A stretch of DNA of 6,345 nt from Candidatus Muproteobacteria bacterium RIFCSPHIGHO2_01_FULL_65_16 (lineage in GTDB: Bacteria > Pseudomonadota > Gammaproteobacteria > Acidiferrobacterales > Sulfurifustaceae). The position numbers were made by a program, and so were the translations under genes. The stretch spans positions 3,578 through 9,922 of the forward strand of contig MFSY01000043.1 in NCBI GenBank assembly GCA_001785175.1, given 5' to 3'. The notes under the pieces were generated by a model. The model was given only the letters and a program-made list of their open reading frames with translations. It made no database searches and was not told where the DNA came from. Shown piece after piece: positions 1 through 4,900 of this stretch; the first letter of the stretch is position 1, and each line of letters begins with the position of its first letter.

Positions 1-11
1 AGCTTCAATCA

Positions 12-35
12 CTCCGCGCCTCTGCGCCTCCGCGG
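12..35. repeat. 8-nt tandem repeat, three units, in the 3' flank of the cyclase gene
   Basis: Three consecutive 8-mers read CTCCGCGC, CTCTGCGC and CTCCGCGG on the plus strand. On the minus strand this is a CCGCGGAG/GCGCAGAG/GCGCGGAG series preceded by TTCA. From memory, similar GCAGAG-type 8-periodic strings following TTCACC occur as dispersed intergenic repeats in many proteobacterial genomes. With only one copy visible I cannot show that it is dispersed here. Positions 1-65 show no hairpin plus T-run that would act as an intrinsic terminator for the upstream cyclase gene. Confidence 0.55.
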
Positions 36-65
36 TGAACTCGGTGTTCGGTCAGCAGGGCGGTC

Positions 66-1082
66 TTAATCCGAAACGCGGTTGCGGCCCAGTTTCTTGG
101 CGCGATAGAGGGCCGCGTCGGACGCCTCGATCAGCGCCTCCAGCGTTTCGAACGGCCGCATCTGCGCCACGCCGAGCGAGATCGTGACCGACGGCAGGAT
201 GCTCTGGTCGGACATGACAATCACGGCCTCGCTCACCGCCTGGCGGATGCGCTCGGCCGCGATGTGGGCGCCCTTGATATCGGTGTCGGGAAGCATGACG
301 GCGAATTCCTCGCCGCCGTAACGCCCCACCATGTCGGTCGGGCGCACAATGTTGAGCATGGTCTGCGCCACCGCATACAGCGCGTGGTCGCCGGCGATGT
401 GGCCGAACTCGTCATTGAATGTCTTGAAGTGATCCACATCCACCATGATGACGGACAGCGGCTTCTGGTTCATCGAGCTGCGCGTCACCTGGCGTTTCAA
501 CAGATTCATCAGCCAGCGGCGGTTGTAGAGGCCGGTGAGCTCGTCCGTGGCGGCGTGGCGTTTGTACAACTGCTGCAGCCGCTTGCTTTCGGAGACGGCG
601 GAATTGTTGTTGCGCAGCCGCTGCGCCAGACTTACGAGCATGTTGCAGGCCACGACGTGGGAGGCATGGATCAGCGACCAGAAGATTTCCTGGTCAATGA
701 CCAGCAGCCGCGACGTGGTATCGGCGATGACGAACGCCGCGGTCGGCTTCTGATCAATCACGGACAGCTCGCCGACGCTTTCCCCGGCATCCACGATGCC
801 GATCGGCTGGTTGTCCGGCGCGTCCAGGTGGATCCGCAGGCGGCCCTCGAGCACCGCGTACAGCGCGCGGTTTGTCTGTCCCGGGGCGAGCAATATCGCG
901 CCGGCCTCCAGTTCGCGTATGGGGCAGGCGTGCAGCAGGCCCTCGACCGCCTCGCGGCTGGCGTTGGCGAACAGCCGCAGGCGCACGATGTCTTCGCCGC
1001 TGATGGTGTCCCTTCGCGTCGTTCCAGCGTTCACGCTCATGGCCTTCCGCCCGCCTGATTTTGCCGCTCCGCCGGGGAGCAT
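66..1082 (-). CDS. Diguanylate cyclase with N-terminal cyclic-nucleotide-binding-like sensor domain
   Basis: This gene is predicted to make c-di-GMP from two GTP in the cytoplasm; no signal peptide or membrane segment is visible. Numbering is from the ATG at 1082 (338 aa). Residues about 38-148 form a CRP-like cNMP-binding fold. A helical linker follows (about 150-178), then a GGDEF domain from about 179. The GGDEF domain has DELTGLYNRR (180-189), VDVDHFKTFND (214-224) with the metal-binding Asp, the active-site motif GGEEF (256-260, nt 303-317), and an intact inhibitory-site RxxD (R247, D250) six residues before it. The C-terminal YRAKKLGRNRV signature is present. In the phosphate-binding cassette Glu105 of GEL is kept, but the usual Arg after Pro is Thr114, so cAMP binding is doubtful. 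An in-frame ATG at 1133 adds 17 residues but lacks a clear SD and lies 2 nt from the predicted sigma-54 start. The ATG at 1082 has AAGGGGG 8 nt upstream, so I prefer it. Function of the GGDEF part is confident; the sensor ligand is unknown. Confidence 0.93.
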   Translation of the reverse strand: MLPGGAAKSGGRKAMSVNAGTTRRDTISGEDIVRLRLFANASREAVEGLLHACPIRELEAGAILLAPGQTNRALYAVLEGRLRIHLDAPDNQPIGIVDAGESVGELSVIDQKPTAAFVIADTTSRLLVIDQEIFWSLIHASHVVACNMLVSLAQRLRNNNSAVSESKRLQQLYKRHAATDELTGLYNRRWLMNLLKRQVTRSSMNQKPLSVIMVDVDHFKTFNDEFGHIAGDHALYAVAQTMLNIVRPTDMVGRYGGEEFAVMLPDTDIKGAHIAAERIRQAVSEAVIVMSDQSILPSVTISLGVAQMRPFETLEALIEASDAALYRAKKLGRNRVSD

Positions 1083-1090
1083 CGTCTCAT

Positions 1091-1097
1091 CCCCCTT
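1091..1097 (-). promoter_or_regulatory. Shine-Dalgarno site supporting the cyclase start at 1082
   Basis: AAGGGGG on the minus strand lies 8 nt upstream of the in-frame ATG at 1082-1080. The alternative ATG at 1133-1131 is preceded by GCTACCATATGACGT, which has no purine-rich SD. A third in-frame ATG at 1040-1038 has GGAAGG close upstream and cannot be fully excluded. Confidence 0.5.
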
Positions 1098-1145
1098 GGC
1101 TTTGCCGGCGCCTGAATCCGTATTTTTTGGCATACGTCATATGGT

Positions 1146-1162
1146 AGCAAAAGCGGTGCCAG
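1146..1162 (-). promoter_or_regulatory. Sigma-54 (RpoN) -24/-12 promoter for the diguanylate cyclase gene
   Basis: The minus strand reads CTGGCACCGCTTTTGCT. The sigma-54 consensus YTGGCACGN4TTGCW is matched at every defined position except the G after TGGCAC, which is C. The invariant GG (1160-1159) and GC (1148-1147) are separated by exactly 10 nt. The predicted transcription start is near 1135. That leaves about a 52-nt leader before the ATG at 1082, but only 2 nt before the ATG at 1133. No better sigma-70 promoter is visible between 1134 and 1339. Sigma-54 promoters need an enhancer-binding AAA+ activator, whose identity is not visible here. Confidence 0.7.
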
Positions 1163-1273
1163 TCGCCGGGTCAGCCGGGCCCTTCTTATGTGTATGAAAA
1201 GGCGCGGTTTTATTCAGGAGGATTACTGTAAGAAGACCGTCCAGTTCCGCCCCGGGGTCGTTGGGCGCGCATG

Positions 1274-1314
1274 CCCGCGGCGCGCGGGTGACGGTCGGCG
1301 TCACGACAACGCCG
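1274..1314. promoter_or_regulatory. Overlapping dyads upstream of the sigma-54 promoter, candidate activator-binding region
   Basis: Three perfect inverted repeats are packed together: CCCGCG-N3-CGCGGG (1274-1288), GTGAC-N7-GTCAC (1288-1304) and CGGCGT-N7-ACGCCG (1296-1314). They lie roughly 140-180 nt upstream of the predicted start at 1135, a usual distance for sigma-54 enhancer sites. None is followed by a T-run on either strand, so they are not intrinsic terminators. Between them and the promoter lies an A/T-richer stretch (about 1187-1234) that could favour DNA bending, but I see no convincing IHF consensus. No known activator consensus is matched, and short GC dyads arise readily in such DNA. 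Confidence 0.3.
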
Positions 1315-1339
1315 CTGCCGGAGGCCGTGCGGGCGGGGA

Positions 1340-1909
1340 TTATTTTTGCAGCTCGGCGATCAGCCGCTGGGCCTCGGGGACCAGAGGATGCTTCGGGTTG
1401 TCCTTGATGAAGCCGTTGAGCGCCGCGAGGCCCTTGTCCTTCTGGCCGCTCGCGCCGTGGGACAGGCCGGCGCCGAACTGGGCGTTGGGCTTCAGGGTGC
1501 TCTTGGGATAGGCCTTGAGAAAATCATCGAACGCCTTCGCCGACTGCGGCAGGTCGCCCGCGTCGGCCAGCTCTTGCGCCTTGTTGAAGGCGTCCACTTC
1601 CTGGGCGTAGGCCGGGTCGTTCGCACGGTCGCCCTTCCAGTAGGGCTTGAGTTGGCTGGCGGTGCTTTCCGCCCCGCGTACGCCCGCCACCTGGGTGGTG
1701 CGGCCGGCGTCCGTGGTGCTGAGCCTGGGCCCGTAGGAGCGCAGCTTCGCCCACATCTCTTCCATTAGTCGCTTGAACGGGCTCTCGCCCTCCACCTTCT
1801 GCACCACGGCGCCCGGCGCGCGCGCCTTGTCGGCCGTGCGTTCGGCGTCCGCGGCCAGGGCGGACAGGGGGAAGAGCATGAACAGCGCGATGAGTGAAAT
1901 TGGTTTCAT
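1340..1909 (-). CDS. Sec-exported TPR protein, CpoB/YbgF-like C-terminal region
   Basis: A 189-aa protein predicted to act in the periplasm. It begins with a Sec signal peptide: MK, a hydrophobic run to about residue 18, then ALAAD with cleavage after Ala19 or Ala20. There is no lipobox cysteine. Residues about 40-60 look helical (FKRLMEEMWAKL), followed by a TTQVAGVRGAE segment (71-81) and LKPYWKGD (87-94). Residues 102-135 form a clear TPR unit ending in YP, and 136-172 a longer 37-residue unit ending in NP, with a final helix to the C-terminus. This resembles the tandem TPRs of the Tol-Pal-associated protein CpoB/YbgF and of BamD-like proteins. The N-terminal coiled coil of CpoB is not evident and no tol genes are visible, so I give no symbol. 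It is probably translationally coupled to the large gene ending 9 nt upstream and may be its partner. Molecular function is unknown; TPRs usually bind proteins. Confidence 0.88.
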   Translation of the reverse strand: MKPISLIALFMLFPLSALAADAERTADKARAPGAVVQKVEGESPFKRLMEEMWAKLRSYGPRLSTTDAGRTTQVAGVRGAESTASQLKPYWKGDRANDPAYAQEVDAFNKAQELADAGDLPQSAKAFDDFLKAYPKSTLKPNAQFGAGLSHGASGQKDKGLAALNGFIKDNPKHPLVPEAQRLIAELQK

Positions 1910-1910
1910 G

Positions 1911-1920
1911 GGATCACCTC
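1911..1920 (-). promoter_or_regulatory. Extended Shine-Dalgarno site of the small TPR gene, overlapping the upstream stop codon
   Basis: The minus strand reads GAGGTGATCC, then C, then ATG. All ten bases are complementary to the 3' end of 16S rRNA (GGATCACCTC of GGATCACCTCCTTA). The first two bases are the GA of the large gene's TGA stop (1921-1919), so ribosomes terminating there sit on the next gene's binding site. This fixes the start at 1909 and argues for translational coupling. Confidence 0.85.
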
Positions 1921-4900
1921 AGCTTCCAAGCAGATTCTTCAGTGATTTGTACTGGTTTTCGAGGTCGCGGTTCAACGTGACCGCCTCGTTGAAACTTTCC
2001 ACGGCCTCCTTGATTTTGCCCTGGCGGTAATAGGCCAGCGCCATGTTGAGCTTGATGCCGCCGTCGGTCGGGTCGAGCTGGCCGGCGTAGCGGTACGCCT
2101 CCAGGGCGCGGTCGTAGTCATTCAAATTATAGTAGATATTACCGCGGCTGTTGTGCGCCGCGCTGTTGGTGGGCTCGGCCTCCAGAATCTGGTCCAGCTC
2201 CTTGAGCGCCAGGTCGTGCAGGCCGTTCTTGGCGTACAGGATGGCGATCTGGATCCGTGCCTCCTGGTCGGCGGGGCTGTTCTGCGCCATGGCGCGGTAG
2301 GGGCGCACCAGGCGGTCGAGGCTCTTGGTCAGCAGGATCGAGCGCTCGCGCTCGATGCGCGCCCGCACCCGCTCGGTCGCGGGCGGCTCGAGTGTGAAAT
2401 TCGCCGGGGCGAGCGTCACCGGCATGTGGCGCGCCCAGGCGTCCTTGACCGGAAGCAGCTTGAGCCGCCCGGTGGTCTCGGCCTCGCGGTATTTCTTCGC
2501 CCCCTCGGTCCAGGCCTCGGAAAACGAGGTCGCGATCATGGTCGCCTCAAGCGGGACCCACACCTCGCCGTTCCGCAGCACCAGCAGGTCGTTCTGCAGG
2601 CTGATGAGATCGCGGTTCTTCGCCGGCAGCCCGGTATTGAACATGAGGAACAAATGGCCCGGGATATCCACCAGCGCGGTCTCGAGGCCGAGATTCTCCA
2701 GGGCCGCGCTCAGCAGCACCGACAGATCGTCGCAGTCGCCGGTCTTGAGGCGCAGGGTCTCGCGCGGAAACTGCACGTAGTCCACCTGATCCGCGCCCAG
2801 ACGCGAGTAGGGGGTGTTTGGGTCCACCAGGTAACGGATCCCGTGCGCCGACATGAGGTCGAACATGATCATGGCGGTCACTAGGTTGCGGTTGAGCGCC
2901 GTCTCCTCCTGCGGAAACTGGCCGACGCCCTGGCGCACGAAATCCTTGAGCGTCTCGTCCTTGGGCGTGATGAAGGAGCCCACCAGCAGCGGGCTGCTCC
3001 ACAGGATCGCGTTCTTGCCGTAGATGGTCATGGGGCGGGTGATCTCGACCGTGTCCTGGCGGCCGTCCTGGAAGTAGGCGAGCTTCACCTCCACCTGCAC
3101 GCCCGTGTCCTCGTCAATGCCGAGGATCTTGTTGTTGAAGACGGCGGTCAGCGGCACCTCCAGCGTCGTGCCCGCCTTGAGCGCCGGCAGATCCATGGTG
3201 CCGGGGAAGTCCATGTAGCCCTTGATGTGGAACGACAGCTTGAGGCCGCTGTATTCCGCGGGGCCGACGTTCTTGAGCTTGACCGAGCCGAGCGGCTCGG
3301 TGGCGTATTGTTTGTACGCGGCGGAGAACACGCGCTTGAGCTTGAGGTCCTGGAGCACGATGCGCGGGGCGGTCTGCTTGAACTCGAGCGATTTCTTCTT
3401 TTCCGCGTAGGCCGCGTTCAGCTGCATGGTGTTTTCCTGCGACGGATTCAGCTCCGCCGCCCGGGCGAGCGCCCTGATCGCCTGGTCGAACAGGCGCCGC
3501 TCCAGGTACATCGCCCCCAGCAGCTCGTGCGGGCGCGAATTCGTGGGGCCGAGCAGCGCGGCCTTCTCGAGGTGCGGCTGCGCCTGGTCATAGGCGTTGG
3601 TTTCGAGGTACACCGTCCCGAGCTTCAGCTGCGCCTCGGCGGAGGCGGGCCTGAGCTTGAGCAGCCGGGTGAGATGACCGATCGCCTCGCCGTGTTTTCC
3701 CTGGCGGTGCGCGATGTCGGCCAGCAGCAGGATCGGATCGGTCTGTTTGGGCGCGAGCTTGGCCGCCTCGCCCGCCTGGAGCGAGGCGTCCTTGAGCCGG
3801 TCGGACGCGGCGAGCGCGAGCGCGAACGCATACCGTGCCTCGTAATGGCCCGGCCGCAGGGCCACGGCGCGCTCGAAGAGCGGCGCGGCGTCGGCGTGCC
3901 GGCCGTCGTCCTGGAGCAGCCGCGCCAGACGGTGGTTGGCGTCGAACGAATCCGGATCGGCCTTGGTCGCCTGGCGCAGGGCGTCAATGGTGCCGGACGG
4001 ATTTTTCAGCGCCGTCTGGGCGTCGGCCAGCGCGATCCAGATGGAGACGTTGGCGGGGTCCTTCGCGCCGGCGCGGGTCAGGGCGAGCGCCGCGTCCTGG
4101 TATTGTTTCTTGGCGAGCGCGATCACGCCGAGCAGATACTGTCCGGCCGCCTCCTGCTCCGGGCTGCCGGACATGGAGATGGCGATGGAGTGGGCCTTGT
4201 CATGGTTCTTGAGGGCGATGTGGCTCTGCGCCGCCCCGAGGCGCGCGCCGGCGTTCAGGTCGTCGAGCGCGAGCGCCTTCTCGAAGCGCTCGATCGCCTC
4301 CTTGTGCATGTTGAGCGCCTGGTAGGCGAGCCCGCTCTGTACCCAGCTGGCGGCGCTGGCCGGCGCCAGCCGCACGGCCTTGTCGAACTCCGCGAGCCCT
4401 CTCTGGACCGCCCCGAGCCTGACATAGGCCTGGCCGAGCAGGAAATGCGTTTCCTCGCCGGTCTTTCCCTGCTTCACGGCCTTTTCCAGGCAGTCCACCG
4501 CGCCGACGGCGTCGTTGAGCAGCAGGTTCAGCCGGCCGCACAGCACCAGCGACTGCGCGTCGCCGCGGCGCTCGGCGCGGGCCTTGTCCAGCAGCGCGCG
4601 CGCCGGCAGCAGCTGCCGGCCGCGCAGCAGCGCCTCGACCTGCAGGTTCACCGCCACGGCCTCGAAGCCGGTGATCTTGGCCAAGTCCTGGGCGAGCGCC
4701 AGGGTTTCGTCCACCCGCCCCTGCTCCAGGCGGCTGCGCCCGAGATATTCCAGCGCGTGGCCGTTGTTCGGGGTCTCCTGCTGGGCCTGGGCGAGGATCT
4801 CGGCGGCCTCGGCGTAGCGCTGCTCCTGGAACCGGCGGTAGCCGGCGAGGAAGCGGTCGAGGCGCTCGAGCGACGGCGCCCCTTCCACGTCGTTATTGCT

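Noticed and set aside
12..35. CRISPR array
   Set aside because: The units are 8 nt, contiguous and without spacers.
264..1058. 264-codon open frame on the plus strand opposite the diguanylate cyclase
   Set aside because: Antisense shadow of a GC-rich gene. The minus-strand frame carries intact GGDEF motifs and the plus-strand product shows no recognisable domain.
1274..1314. Intrinsic terminator after the small TPR gene
   Set aside because: The stems are short and no T-run follows on the minus strand, so no rho-independent terminator is supported between the operon and the cyclase gene.
1188..1511. Plus-strand frame starting in the intergenic region, with AGGAGG at 1217-1222
   Set aside because: The AGGAGG has no start codon at a usable distance downstream, and most of the frame runs antisense to the small TPR gene.
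1340..1909. Naming the small exported TPR protein cpoB/ybgF
   Set aside because: Only the C-terminal TPRs resemble it. The N-terminal coiled coil is not evident, the GVRG segment is different, and no tol-pal genes are in view.
2153..2884. 243-codon plus-strand open frame opposite the transglutaminase-like region
   Set aside because: The composition is rich in Arg, His, Gln, Gly and Leu, as expected of antisense GC-rich codons. It lies wholly within a convincingly coding minus-strand gene.
3282..3301. 8-bp inverted repeat ACCGAGCC-N4-GGCTCGGT
   Set aside because: It is inside coding sequence with no T-run, and such repeats are frequent in GC-rich genes. I see no reason to assign a function.
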